A DNA stretch of 49,893 bases, taken from CAXNKH01 sp049296795 (GTDB taxonomy: Bacteria; Pseudomonadota; Gammaproteobacteria; Burkholderiales; Burkholderiaceae_C). The stretch spans positions 1 to 49,893 of the forward strand of contig JBAQTC010000038.1 in assembly GCA_049296795.1 (NCBI GenBank), read 5' to 3'. Made by a program: the position numbers and the translations under genes. The number at the start of each line of letters is the position of its first letter. Within the stretch, counting starts at the first letter, position 1. The notes under the pieces are model-generated. The model made no database searches. It saw only the letters and a program-made list of their open reading frames with translations, and had not been told where the DNA came from. Shown in pieces: positions 41,750 to 49,586 of the stretch.

Positions 41750-42892
41750 ATGACCTCCATGTCTGATTTAAGTCTTCAACTGCAGCAGGCCGCAAGCCAA
41801 CTACCAGTTTCAAGCTACTTTGACGAAACGCTGTACCAGCGCGAAATAGCGCTGATTTTTCAGCGCGGCCCCCGCTACGTAGGCCATGCATTAAGCGTGC
41901 CCAACGTGGGGGACTACCACGTCTTGGCCCATGAGTCCGATGGACGCGCCTTGGTTCGAACGCCCAAGGGGGTGGAACTGATTTCCAACGTTTGTCGGCA
42001 TCGACAAGCCATCATGCTCAAGGGACGCGGCTCACTGCAATCCCAGTCCGGCGGCAACATCGTGTGCCCCTTGCACCGCTGGACCTACAACGCCGCTGGC
42101 CCCCAAGCCTGTGGCGAACTGCTAGGCGCACCGCACTTTGAGCAAGACCCCTGCCTGAACCTGCGCAACTACCCACTCTCGCAATGGAATGGCTTGCTGT
42201 TTGAAGACAATGGCCGCGACATAGCAGCGGACTTAGCCGGGTTGGGCCCACGCGCCGACCTGGATTTTTCGGGTTATGTGCTCGACCACGTCGAAATGCA
42301 CGAGTGCAACTACAACTGGAAAACCTTTATTGAGGTTTATCTGGAGGACTACCACGTCGGTCCATTTCACCCCGGACTGGGCAGCTTTGTCAGCTGTGAC
42401 GACTTGCGCTGGGAATTCAAGGACAACTTCTCAGTCCAGACCGTGGGCGTGGCCAATCGTCTGGGTAAAGCCGGCAGCCCGGTGTACCAGCGCTGGCAAA
42501 ACGCCCTGCTGGAGTACCGCTCGGGTCAGCCGCCCAAATACGGCGCGATCTGGCTCACCTACTACCCGCACATCATGGTTGAGTGGTACCCCCATGTGCT
42601 GACGGTCTCAACCCTGCACCCCATGGGGCCACAAAAAACCATGAACATGGTGGAGTTCTTTTACCCCGAAGACATTGCCGCTTTTGAGCGCGAATTCGTC
42701 CAAGCACAACAAGCTGCTTACATGGAGACCTGCGTCGAAGACGATGAAATTGCCGAGCGCATGGATGCCGGACGGCGCGCCTTGATGCTGCGTGGCGACA
42801 ATGAAGTCGGTCCCTACCAAAGCCCGATGGAAGACGGGATGCAACAATTCCATGAATGGTATAGGAGGCAGCTGCCATGTACACCACCCTGA
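41750..42892 (+). CDS. Rieske-type ring-hydroxylating oxygenase, catalytic (alpha) subunit
   Basis: 380 residues. The Rieske [2Fe-2S] ligands are Cys82, His84, Cys106 and His109 (CRH and CPLH). The mononuclear iron site is in EDYHVGPFHPG (two His about residues 202-208), with a bridging Asp/Glu before it. It hydroxylates or demethylates an aromatic or quaternary amine substrate with O2 and electrons from a separate reductase, which is not in the window. Size and motif spacing fit the short class (GbcA/choline-type and similar) more than large dioxygenases. Its end overlaps the sulfurtransferase start by 16 bp. Strong ribosome binding site GGGGGAG upstream. Confidence 0.9.
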   Translation: MTSMSDLSLQLQQAASQLPVSSYFDETLYQREIALIFQRGPRYVGHALSVPNVGDYHVLAHESDGRALVRTPKGVELISNVCRHRQAIMLKGRGSLQSQSGGNIVCPLHRWTYNAAGPQACGELLGAPHFEQDPCLNLRNYPLSQWNGLLFEDNGRDIAADLAGLGPRADLDFSGYVLDHVEMHECNYNWKTFIEVYLEDYHVGPFHPGLGSFVSCDDLRWEFKDNFSVQTVGVANRLGKAGSPVYQRWQNALLEYRSGQPPKYGAIWLTYYPHIMVEWYPHVLTVSTLHPMGPQKTMNMVEFFYPEDIAAFEREFVQAQQAAYMETCVEDDEIAERMDAGRRALMLRGDNEVGPYQSPMEDGMQQFHEWYRRQLPCTPP

Positions 42893-43734
42893 TTTCGGCC
42901 GAGCAACTTCAGTCCTTGCAACACAGCGGGCAAGCTGTGATGATTTTCGATTGCAGCTACGACCTGATGCAACCCGAGGCTGGCGCAGCCCAGTACCTGC
43001 AGGCCCATATCGCTGGCGCGCTTCATGCCGACCTGAATTTGCATCTGAGCGCCCAGCCGGGACGCCCGCAAGCCAGCGGCGGACGGCACCCCCTGCCCTC
43101 GCGCGAAGATTTCGCGGTCTGGCTGTCGGCCATCGGCTTTGACAACAACATGCAAGCCGTGGTCTATGACCGACAAGGGGCGAACTACTGCGGCCGTTTG
43201 TGGTGGATGCTCAAATGGGTCGGCGTCGAGGCCGTAGCGGTACTCGACGGTGGTCTGCCAACTTGGCAAGCTGCGGGCGGTGCTGTGGCCAGCGGGCCAA
43301 GCCCAGCACGCCAATCGAGCCGGTTTGAACTCACAGCCGCCAAAACCCGGCTGAGCACGGCGCAGGATGTGGCTGGGCAGCTAGGCCAAGCCGGGCAAAC
43401 CCTGCTCGACGCCCGGGCGCCAGCGCGCTTCAAGGGCGAGGTTGAGCCACTGGACCCGGTGGCGGGTCACATTCCGGGTGCGCTGAACCGTTCTTTCGTC
43501 CAGAACTTCGGGCCCGACGGTAAATTCAAAAGCCCCGAAGTACTGCGGCGCGAGTTCCAGGACTTGCTGGGCGAGCAGGACTCGAGCAGCGTGGTGCACC
43601 AGTGTGGCAGCGGCGTCAGTGCCGTACCCAACCTGCTGGCCATGGAAATCGCCGGCCTCGGGCGTGGCGCTTTATTTGCTGGCAGCTGGAGCGAGTGGTG
43701 CAGCGACCCGGCCCGGCCGGTGGCCAAGGGCTAA
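42877..43734 (+). CDS. 3-mercaptopyruvate/thiosulfate sulfurtransferase (rhodanese family)
   Basis: 285 residues with two rhodanese domains. The N-terminal one is inactive and keeps WWMLKWVGVEAVAVLDGGLPTW at its end; the C-terminal one has the active-site Cys243 in the loop CGSGVSA, the pattern of mercaptopyruvate sulfurtransferases (SseA); typical thiosulfate enzymes have CRKGVT. Both transfer sulfur to a thiol acceptor or cyanide. It overlaps the Rieske gene, so the two are probably one operon; a functional link is not obvious. Confidence 0.9.
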   Translation: MYTTLISAEQLQSLQHSGQAVMIFDCSYDLMQPEAGAAQYLQAHIAGALHADLNLHLSAQPGRPQASGGRHPLPSREDFAVWLSAIGFDNNMQAVVYDRQGANYCGRLWWMLKWVGVEAVAVLDGGLPTWQAAGGAVASGPSPARQSSRFELTAAKTRLSTAQDVAGQLGQAGQTLLDARAPARFKGEVEPLDPVAGHIPGALNRSFVQNFGPDGKFKSPEVLRREFQDLLGEQDSSSVVHQCGSGVSAVPNLLAMEIAGLGRGALFAGSWSEWCSDPARPVAKG

Positions 43735-43819
43735 GAATCAGAGCTGAATTTCAACCGAGATTGTTGATTTTTGAGAGTTTCAAAATTCATGACAGTTTCC
43801 AGGTCAGTCAGGGTACCGA

Positions 43820-43972
43820 TGCAAGGATGCTGGTTGCGTACTGTTGTACGCCCAGGCGCTTGGGGTGGGCAGCTCCGCGGCTGTCCCCCGCCCTTCGGTC
43901 TCCGCCTTGATGCCGCTGCGCCGCCCACCCCAAACACCCGGGCATCCAACAGAGTTGCTATTGGGCGTTGTG
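43820..43972 (+). repeat. Short form of the hairpin repeat, copy R2
   Basis: Contains only module 1 of the long repeat: the extended hairpin at 43826-43946 (121 nt, same length as in R1), side hairpin GCGTAC-TGTT-GTACGC, stem TGGGGTGGGC/GCCCACCCCA. It differs from R1 mainly at the tip (CGCCCTTCGGTC, against CAGCCTTCGGCT) and in arm positions such as AGCTCCGCGG versus AGCTGCGCGG. It stops where the second module would start, showing that module 1 moves or survives alone. It lies between convergent genes. Confidence 0.85.
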
Positions 43973-44008
43973 GGGGTTGGAATACCCGACACGCAGGAGC
44001 AGGTCGGT

Positions 44009-44083
44009 GGTGCGCTCAGCGCAGCGGCATCAAGGAGGAATTGTCGGCCCCAGGCCGACGACAGCCGCGGAGCTGAGTGCGCC
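44009..44083 (-). repeat. Inverted apical fragment of the hairpin repeat with compensatory tip
   Basis: Bases 44019-44074 are the reverse complement of the apical part of the repeat (AGCTCCGCGGCTGTC ... CTCCTTGATGCCGCTGCGC). The tip in repeat sense is GTCGGCC-TGG-GGCCGAC (44059 down to 44043), against GTCGACC-TCT-GGTCGAC in R3/R4: the fifth pair has changed from A-T to G-C on both sides. Outer arms GGTGCGCTCAGC (44009-44020) and GCTGAGTGCGCC (44072-44083) also pair. Confidence 0.75.
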
Positions 44084-44156
44084 ACTGACCGGCTCCCGCT
44101 CCAGCCAAGTCGGAGTCAAGATAAAAGGAAGGTCGAGTGTCACTGTTTAAGAAAAG

Positions 44157-44320
44157 ATCAATAGGACGCGAGAGCATCGCGCTGCAAGTTGCGGTTCAGT
44201 TGGGCGGGTCGTGAAGCATTCATTGCCCCGCTATGGACGGTGATGAAGCCGCCCAAATAGACGCAAATCGTCCGCCAGGAATCGTGTAGGGCCGAAGGCC
44301 CGGCTTATGGACAATCTCGG
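44157..44320. repeat. Palindromic element, copy 2 of the 21124-21296 family
   Basis: Shares TAGGACGCG near the left end, CGCAAATCGTCCGCCAGG, TAGGGCCGAAGGCCCG and the right terminal repeat ATGGACAATCTCGG (44307-44320) with copy 1. The left terminal repeat is eroded. Middle arms TTGGGCGG (44200-44207) and CCGCCCAA (44249-44256) pair perfectly; in copy 1 the third pair is T-A instead of G-C, so both strands changed together. It ends one base from the ylqF stop. Confidence 0.75.
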
Positions 44321-44321
44321 T

Positions 44322-45281
44322 TCAGGGGTTCTCAGCCCTGGGCGGGCGGGCAATTTTCTTGAAGCGAATCAGCCGATCGAGTTCAATCGCGTCTTTTTTG
44401 ATTTGACGCTGGGCATCAATTTTCTGACCCTCGCTGAGCCACTGGGCAAATTCTTCCGGTGTTTCCAGCGTGATTCGACCCAGTGTGGCGGCGCGAAATT
44501 CATGAATCGCAATCTCGGCAGCTTTTTGCAAATTAACGCGGTTACCCCCTTGCAATGCACCCCGCTTGCGGCCAATCGCAGCCAGCAGTTGCTCATCACT
44601 TTGCGTTGCCACGTCGCTCAGTTTGAATCTGGCTTCCAGCAGCCCGGCGTAATGTTCCTTTAAATAATCCAGCAGCTCCAGCGCCACTTCTTCATCGTTA
44701 AACGCATTGCGGCCGATGGCGCCGCTGGCTGCCAGGTTGTAACCACTTTTCGCCACGATGATGCGTGGCCACAGCATGCCCGGCGTGTCGTACAGGTAAA
44801 AATCGTCGGCCAGCGTGATGCGCTGCTCCAACTTGGTGATACCGGCTTCGTCACCAGTCTTGGCTGATCGCTTGCGGGTCAAGCTGTTGATCAGGGTCGA
44901 TTTGCCAACGTTGGGAATTCCGCAAATCAACACCCGCATCGGTTTGACCATGCCGCCGCGATTCGGTGCCAAGCTGTGGCAGGCCTCAATGATGTGCTGC
45001 ATGCCGGTTTTGTCGTTGGCACGGAGCGCCAACGAGCGGGTCGCGCTCAAGCTGTTGTAATGGGCCAGCCATTGGGCAGTGCGCGCCGGATCGGCCAAAT
45101 CCTCTTTATTGAGCAGCTTGAGCGATGGCTTGCTGCTGGTTAACTCGGCCAACATGGGGTTGGCGCTCGACCCCGGCAGCCGCGCGTCGAGCAACTCAAT
45201 CACCACATCCGTGTCTTTGATGCGTTCTTGAATTGCTTTTTTGGTCAAATGCATATGACCGGGGAACCACTGAATTGCCAT
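44322..45281 (-). CDS. ylqF: Ribosome biogenesis GTPase YlqF (RbgA)
   Basis: 319 residues. A circularly permuted GTPase: the G4-like motif (NKEDLAD, residues about 58-64) comes first, then G1 GIPNVGKST and G3 DTPGML later, which is the order of the YlqF/YawG group. The start MAIQWFPGHMHLTKKAI is the family signature. A helical C-terminal domain binds rRNA. It helps mature the 50S subunit. It ends next to the repeat at 44320. A histidine replaces the usual catalytic glutamine, as known for this class, so activity depends on the ribosome and K+. Confidence 0.93.
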   Translation of the reverse strand: MAIQWFPGHMHLTKKAIQERIKDTDVVIELLDARLPGSSANPMLAELTSSKPSLKLLNKEDLADPARTAQWLAHYNSLSATRSLALRANDKTGMQHIIEACHSLAPNRGGMVKPMRVLICGIPNVGKSTLINSLTRKRSAKTGDEAGITKLEQRITLADDFYLYDTPGMLWPRIIVAKSGYNLAASGAIGRNAFNDEEVALELLDYLKEHYAGLLEARFKLSDVATQSDEQLLAAIGRKRGALQGGNRVNLQKAAEIAIHEFRAATLGRITLETPEEFAQWLSEGQKIDAQRQIKKDAIELDRLIRFKKIARPPRAENP

Positions 45282-45356
45282 GGCGTGATTGTGCCTGTCT
45301 CGCCGGCGTCAGGACCGGGGTCAGGATGAGGCGCAAAAAGATGGAGAATCACGTCC

Positions 45357-45596
45357 ATGTCCCAAGCCCGCCCCAGCCAAGGTCCAGACCGCCAACCCAA
45401 CGAGCTCCTGCTCAAAGGCATTCTGTGCAGCCTGATCGGCCTAGGCGTTCTGCTCTCGCCCCATTTCATCGTGTCCCCGGGCATGCAAAACATCGTTGCC
45501 AACGCCACCTTGGTCGGCTGGTTCTCCCTGGTCCTGGGTTGCGCCTTGATCGCGGTGTGGGCGCGCAAGCGCTGGTCGGTGAAAAAACCGGATTAA
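45357..45596 (+). CDS. Small two-helix membrane protein
   Basis: 79 residues with GGAG upstream of the ATG. Two hydrophobic segments (about 19-38 and 49-68) and a basic end (ARKRWSVKKPD). Similar small membrane proteins are common in Comamonadaceae; no function is known. It lies 75 bp from the divergent ylqF start and 30 bp before the aldolase gene. Confidence 0.7.
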   Translation: MSQARPSQGPDRQPNELLLKGILCSLIGLGVLLSPHFIVSPGMQNIVANATLVGWFSLVLGCALIAVWARKRWSVKKPD

Positions 45597-45626
45597 TTTG
45601 CCTCACTTTTTGATTGGATTGAAACC

Positions 45627-46385
45627 ATGAACATCGCATCGCTCAAAGAAGTTGTCAGCGCCGAAGAATGGCAGTTGCGCGTTGATTTGGCCGCCTGTTA
45701 CCGCCTGGTCGCGCTCTATGGCTGGACCGATCTGGTCTTTACCCACATCAGCGCCCGCGTGCCCGGACCCGAGCATCACTTTCTGATCAACCCTTACGGC
45801 CTGATGTTTGACGAAATCACCGCTTCGTCCCTGGTCAAGATCGACCAGCAAGGCAACCAAGTGCTAGCCTCGAATTTTCCCGTCAACAAAGCCGGTTTCG
45901 TGATTCACAGCGCGATTCACCAAGCCCGAGAAGACATTGTTTGCGTGCTGCACACCCACACCCGCGCGGGCGTGGCAGTGAGCGCGCAAAAATGCGGCAT
46001 TCTGCCGATTTCCCAGCAATCGACTTTCGTCCTGAGCTCCTTGGCTTACCACGACTACGAAGGCGTGGCTTTCAACGACGACGAAAAACCACGGCTGCAA
46101 AACGACTTGGGCAATGCCAAGCATCTGGTGCTGCGCAACCACGGCCTGTTGACTGTCGGCAAAACCATCTCCGACGCTTTCATGCACATGTACCGACTGG
46201 AAAGCGTTTGCCAGATTCAGGTCAGCGCCCAAGCCGGCGGCGAGCTGATTCATTACGACGAACAAATTTACCAAGCCGACACCCCCACGGCGCAATACAT
46301 TCGCGACGGCGGCTTAGGCGGCGGCTTCGTCTGGCCCGCCCTGCTGCGCAAGCTCGACCGCATCGACACCAGCTACAAAAACTAA
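45627..46385 (+). CDS. Class II aldolase/adducin-family protein
   Basis: 252 residues. The zinc-binding histidines are in HTHTRAGVAV (about residues 110-119) and NHGLLTVG (about 172-179), and the acid residue in ASSLVKID. Members include fuculose-phosphate aldolase, ribulose-phosphate epimerase and decarboxylase-like enzymes; this group (WTDLVFTHISARVPGPEHHFLINPYGLMFDEI) is the adducin-like subgroup of mostly unassigned function. First gene of a tight set with the SDR 5 bp behind it, so probably catabolic. Confidence 0.88.
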   Translation: MNIASLKEVVSAEEWQLRVDLAACYRLVALYGWTDLVFTHISARVPGPEHHFLINPYGLMFDEITASSLVKIDQQGNQVLASNFPVNKAGFVIHSAIHQAREDIVCVLHTHTRAGVAVSAQKCGILPISQQSTFVLSSLAYHDYEGVAFNDDEKPRLQNDLGNAKHLVLRNHGLLTVGKTISDAFMHMYRLESVCQIQVSAQAGGELIHYDEQIYQADTPTAQYIRDGGLGGGFVWPALLRKLDRIDTSYKN

Positions 46386-46390
46386 ATCCC

Positions 46391-47164
46391 ATGAAACTCA
46401 ATCTCTCCAACAAAGTCGCCATCGTCACGGGCGCGACCCAGGGTATCGGACTGGCGACGGCGCGAGCGCTGGCGGCTGAGGGCGCTTCGGTTGCACTCGT
46501 GGCCCGCGGGCGCGAGCGGCTCGACGCGGTCGTTGCCAGCATTCAGGCCGCTGGCGGCAAAGCCTGCGCGGTGCAGGCCGACATGTCGCAACTGGAAGAC
46601 TGCTCACGCGTAGTCAGCCAAACCCTGGCCGCTTTTGGCCGGCTCGATATTCTGGTCAACAACGCGGGCACCTCCAACACTGGCGCGTTCGAGTCGGTGC
46701 TCGACAGCACGTGGCAGGCCGATTTCGATCTGAAGCTGTTTGGCGCCATCCGTCTGGCGCGCCAAGCCATTCCTGAGATGCGCAAACAAGGCGGTGGTCG
46801 CATCATCAACATCACCAACATCGGCGCCAAGCAGCCACGTGCCAAATCGATGCCGACCTCGGTTACCCGCGCCGCCGGCCTGGCCATGACCAAAGCCCTG
46901 TCCAAAGAATTTGCGGCCGACAAAATTCTGGTCAACACCGTGTGCATCGGCTTGATTCGGGCTGGCCAACACGAAACCAAAGCGGCCAAAACCGGTCGCA
47001 ATGTGGAAGAGCTGTACACCGAGATGGGCAAGGACATTCCGTTGGGCCGGGTCGGTTTGGCCGAAGAAGTCGCCAACGTCATCACTTTTCTCGCCTCCGA
47101 CGCCGCCAGCTACGTCACCGGAACCAGCATCAACCTCGACGGCGGAACCTCCGGCGTTTTGTAA
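46391..47164 (+). CDS. Short-chain dehydrogenase/reductase-like protein lacking the catalytic Tyr-Lys
   Basis: 257 residues from the ATG at 46391. NAD(P)-binding TGATQGIGLATARAL and NNAG are intact. Where classical SDRs have YxxxK, this protein reads PTSVTRAAGLAMTKAL, without Tyr and with Arg in place of the Lys. The Ser of the triad is also replaced (NITNIGAKQP). The rest of the fold is normal, ending with VTGTSINLDGGTSGVL. I recall a group of such SDRs in Burkholderiales. It could be a binding protein or use other residues. Confidence 0.85.
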   Translation: MKLNLSNKVAIVTGATQGIGLATARALAAEGASVALVARGRERLDAVVASIQAAGGKACAVQADMSQLEDCSRVVSQTLAAFGRLDILVNNAGTSNTGAFESVLDSTWQADFDLKLFGAIRLARQAIPEMRKQGGGRIINITNIGAKQPRAKSMPTSVTRAAGLAMTKALSKEFAADKILVNTVCIGLIRAGQHETKAAKTGRNVEELYTEMGKDIPLGRVGLAEEVANVITFLASDAASYVTGTSINLDGGTSGVL

Positions 47165-47173
47165 GGATTCATC

Positions 47174-48250
47174 ATGACCCCATCAACCCCCTGGGCTCGG
47201 TCCCTGGCCCTTGCTCTGCTCGCCGTGTTGACACTGGCCGGGCGTCCCAGCTGGAGCCAAAGCTCGGCACCCGCCAAGACCGAGGGCAGTTGGATCGTCA
47301 AGGATTTTCGTTTCCACACGGGTGTCGTGCTGCCTGAGTTGCGCCTGCATTACACGACCTTGGGCTCGCCCAGCGCAGAACCGGTGCTGGTATTGCACGG
47401 CACAGCCGGTTCGGGCAACGGCATGTTGAATCCAGCGTTCGGCGGCCAACTGTTCGGTCCGGGCCAGCCGCTGGATGCGAACCGCTATTTCATCATCCTG
47501 CCCGATGCGATTGGAACGGGAAAATCGAGCAAACCGTCGGACGGTCTGCGCACCGCTTTCCCCGCTTACAACTACGACGACATGGTCGATGCCCAGTACC
47601 GGCTGGTCAAAGAACACCTGGGTATCAAGCACTTGCGGCTGGTGATTGGCAACTCCATGGGCGGCATGCAAACCTGGCTTTGGGGCACGAAATACCCCGA
47701 CTTCATGGACGCCCTGGTTCCCATGGCGGCGCAACCCACGGCCATGGCCAGCCGCAACTGGGCGATGCGTCGCCTCATCATCGACTCGATTCGCAACGAC
47801 CCGCAATGGATGAATGGCAACTACACCCAACAACCCGCCAGCGCCCAGTTCGCCAGCGTGTTCTACGCCATGGCCACCAGCGGCGGCAACCTGGCTTTGC
47901 AAAAAGCAGCACCAACCCGCGAGCAAGCCGACGCCTTGCTGAATCAGCGACTCAAAGCGCCGTTTAGCGCTGACGCCAACGACTTGCTGTACCAGTGGAG
48001 TTCTTCAGCCGACTACAACGCAGCGCCGAATCTGGACAAAATCCAGGCCAGACTGTTGGCCATCAATGCAGCCGACGACGAGCGCAATCCCCCCGAATCC
48101 GGCCTGCTGGAGCGCGAAATCAAGCGCGTCAAACATGGCCGCATTTATTTGATTCCCGCCAGCGAGCAAACCGCCGGTCACGGCACCACCGGACAAGCCC
48201 GGCACTGGAAACAACAACTGAGCGACTTTCTGCAATCTGTTCCCCGATAA
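47174..48250 (+). CDS. Exported alpha/beta-hydrolase of the MetX-like group
   Basis: 358 residues with a signal peptide (MTPSTPWARSLALALLAVLTLAGRPSWSQ). The nucleophile elbow is GNSMGGMQTW; the acid is in NAADDERNP and the histidine in AGHGTTG. The opening YTTLG, LVLHGTAGSG and the sequence LPDAIGTGKSSKPSDGL resemble homoserine O-acetyltransferase, but a secreted protein in a catabolic set is more likely a hydrolase or esterase. It starts 9 bp after the SDR stop and ends 8 bp before the hydratase. Confidence 0.85.
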   Translation: MTPSTPWARSLALALLAVLTLAGRPSWSQSSAPAKTEGSWIVKDFRFHTGVVLPELRLHYTTLGSPSAEPVLVLHGTAGSGNGMLNPAFGGQLFGPGQPLDANRYFIILPDAIGTGKSSKPSDGLRTAFPAYNYDDMVDAQYRLVKEHLGIKHLRLVIGNSMGGMQTWLWGTKYPDFMDALVPMAAQPTAMASRNWAMRRLIIDSIRNDPQWMNGNYTQQPASAQFASVFYAMATSGGNLALQKAAPTREQADALLNQRLKAPFSADANDLLYQWSSSADYNAAPNLDKIQARLLAINAADDERNPPESGLLEREIKRVKHGRIYLIPASEQTAGHGTTGQARHWKQQLSDFLQSVPR

Positions 48251-48258
48251 AAAACCCC

Positions 48259-49113
48259 ATGAGTAAAAAACCCCTCACCGACTGGATCGGCAACAGCGAA
48301 ACCATCAGTGACAGCATCACGGCCACGCCCTATGCGGCGCTGGCAGCGACCTTGGATCGTCCCTCGGATCGCCCATCGCCTGGAACGCCCTTGCCCGGGC
48401 TTTGGCATTGGTTGTATTTTTTGCCACTGCACCGCCAATCGCTGATCAGCGAAGACGGCCACGCCCAGCGCGGCGGCTTCATGCCGCCGGTGCCGCTGCC
48501 GCGGCGCATGTGGGCCGGCAGTCAGTTCGTTTTTCATCACCCTTTGCGCGTTGGCGACCAAGTCGAACGCACCTCAACCATTGACAACGTCACCGAAAAA
48601 GTTGGTCGCAGCGGACCTTTGACGTTTGTTCGAGTGCGCCACGAGCTGCGGGCCAATGGCGCAAGCGAGGTGGCGCTGACGGAGTTCCACGAAATTGTTT
48701 ACCGCGAAGCAGCCAAAGCAGACGACCCTCAGCCTGCGCCGCAGGCCGCGCCGCAACACGCACAGTGGAAGCGCAAAGTGGTACCTGACGATGTATTGCT
48801 GTTTCGTTATTCGGCGTTGACCTTCAACGGCCACCGCATTCACTACGACCGCAAATACGTGACCCAGACCGAAGGCTATCCCGGGCTGGTGGTGCACGGC
48901 CCGCTGATCGCCACCTTGCTCATCGACTTGCTGCGCGAACACCGGCCCGATGCAGTGCTGGAACGCTTCGAGTTTCGCGCCGTGCGCCCCACGTTCGACA
49001 TCAACCATTTCTTTGTTTGCGGACAAAGCGATGCCGACGGCAAGACTTTTCACCTCTGGGCCCAAGACCACGAAGGCTGGCTCACCATGGACGCAACTGC
49101 CATCATTCGGTGA
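48259..49113 (+). CDS. MaoC-like / hot-dog fold dehydratase (mesaconyl-CoA hydratase-like)
   Basis: 284 residues from the ATG at 48259; the longer frame upstream overlaps the hydrolase. A double hot-dog protein: an N-terminal FAS1-type dehydratase domain (PPVPLPRRMWAGSQFVFHHPLRVGDQVERTSTIDNVTEKVGRSGPLTFV) and a C-terminal MaoC domain (RYSALTFNGHRIHYDRKYVTQTEGYPGLVVHGPLIATLLIDLL) with the catalytic Asp/His hydratase residues in FNGHRIHYD. Close relatives act on mesaconyl-C4-CoA or beta-methylmalyl-CoA. Last gene of the 45627-49113 set; the repeats R3/R4 follow. Confidence 0.88.
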   Translation: MSKKPLTDWIGNSETISDSITATPYAALAATLDRPSDRPSPGTPLPGLWHWLYFLPLHRQSLISEDGHAQRGGFMPPVPLPRRMWAGSQFVFHHPLRVGDQVERTSTIDNVTEKVGRSGPLTFVRVRHELRANGASEVALTEFHEIVYREAAKADDPQPAPQAAPQHAQWKRKVVPDDVLLFRYSALTFNGHRIHYDRKYVTQTEGYPGLVVHGPLIATLLIDLLREHRPDAVLERFEFRAVRPTFDINHFFVCGQSDADGKTFHLWAQDHEGWLTMDATAIIR

Positions 49114-49135
49114 GCAATTCAATCCACGGCTTTGC

Positions 49136-49579
49136 CAACACCTCACGCTAGGCGGGCGGCGTGGCTGTCCTTCTTCGGCTCAGTCTGCTTTTCGATGCAA
49201 TGATGCTGGTTGCGTACTGTTGTACGCCCAGGCGCTTGGCGTGGGCAGCTGCGCGGCTGTCCCCCTTGTCGACCTCTGGTCGACAATTCCTCCTTGATGC
49301 CGCTGCGCCGCCCACCCCAAACACCCGGGCATCCAACAGAGTTGCTATTGGGCGTTTTGGGCGTTTTGGGCTTTGGAAAACACTATGCCATGCCAGATGG
49401 GCCGGCGGTGCGGGTGTCCGGGCGCAGGCCCGATTCGCGGTTGCTACACAGTTGGTGTGCCAATTAAGGCGTTAACGCCAAGATCTTTAACTGAACCGAC
49501 AGTCGCCCGCGAGCCTGGGCTGGAGAACGGGCACCCAATCCACCGGCCTTGCCCAGGCCTGCGAGCGCAAAGAATGGGT
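49136..49579 (+). repeat. Long non-coding repeat, copy R3
   Basis: About 444 bp, aligned with R1 over its full length. The hairpin module spans 49202-49333 (132 nt), 11 nt longer than in R1 because the tip is TTGTCGACC-TCT-GGTCGACAA (49266-49286). One arm base differs (TGGCGTGGGC). The GGGCGTTTT direct repeats (about 49349-49370) and the second module with GGCGTTAACGCC (49468-49479) follow. R4 begins 7 bp later, so R3 and R4 form a tandem with a period of about 456 bp. Confidence 0.85.
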
Positions 49580-49586
49580 GCAGCTT

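Noticed and set aside
45941..47164. A 407-codon frame that would fuse the aldolase region to the SDR
   Set aside because: Its first 150 codons lie in the wrong frame of the aldolase gene (Arg/His-rich); the SDR starts at the ATG at 46391.
49440..49490. Possible integron attC site (GGCGTTAACGCC in the second repeat module)
   Set aside because: The GTTAAC core sits in a simple palindrome without a matching RYYYAAC partner and typical attC spacing, no cassette-like open frames lie between copies, and there is no integrase in the window.
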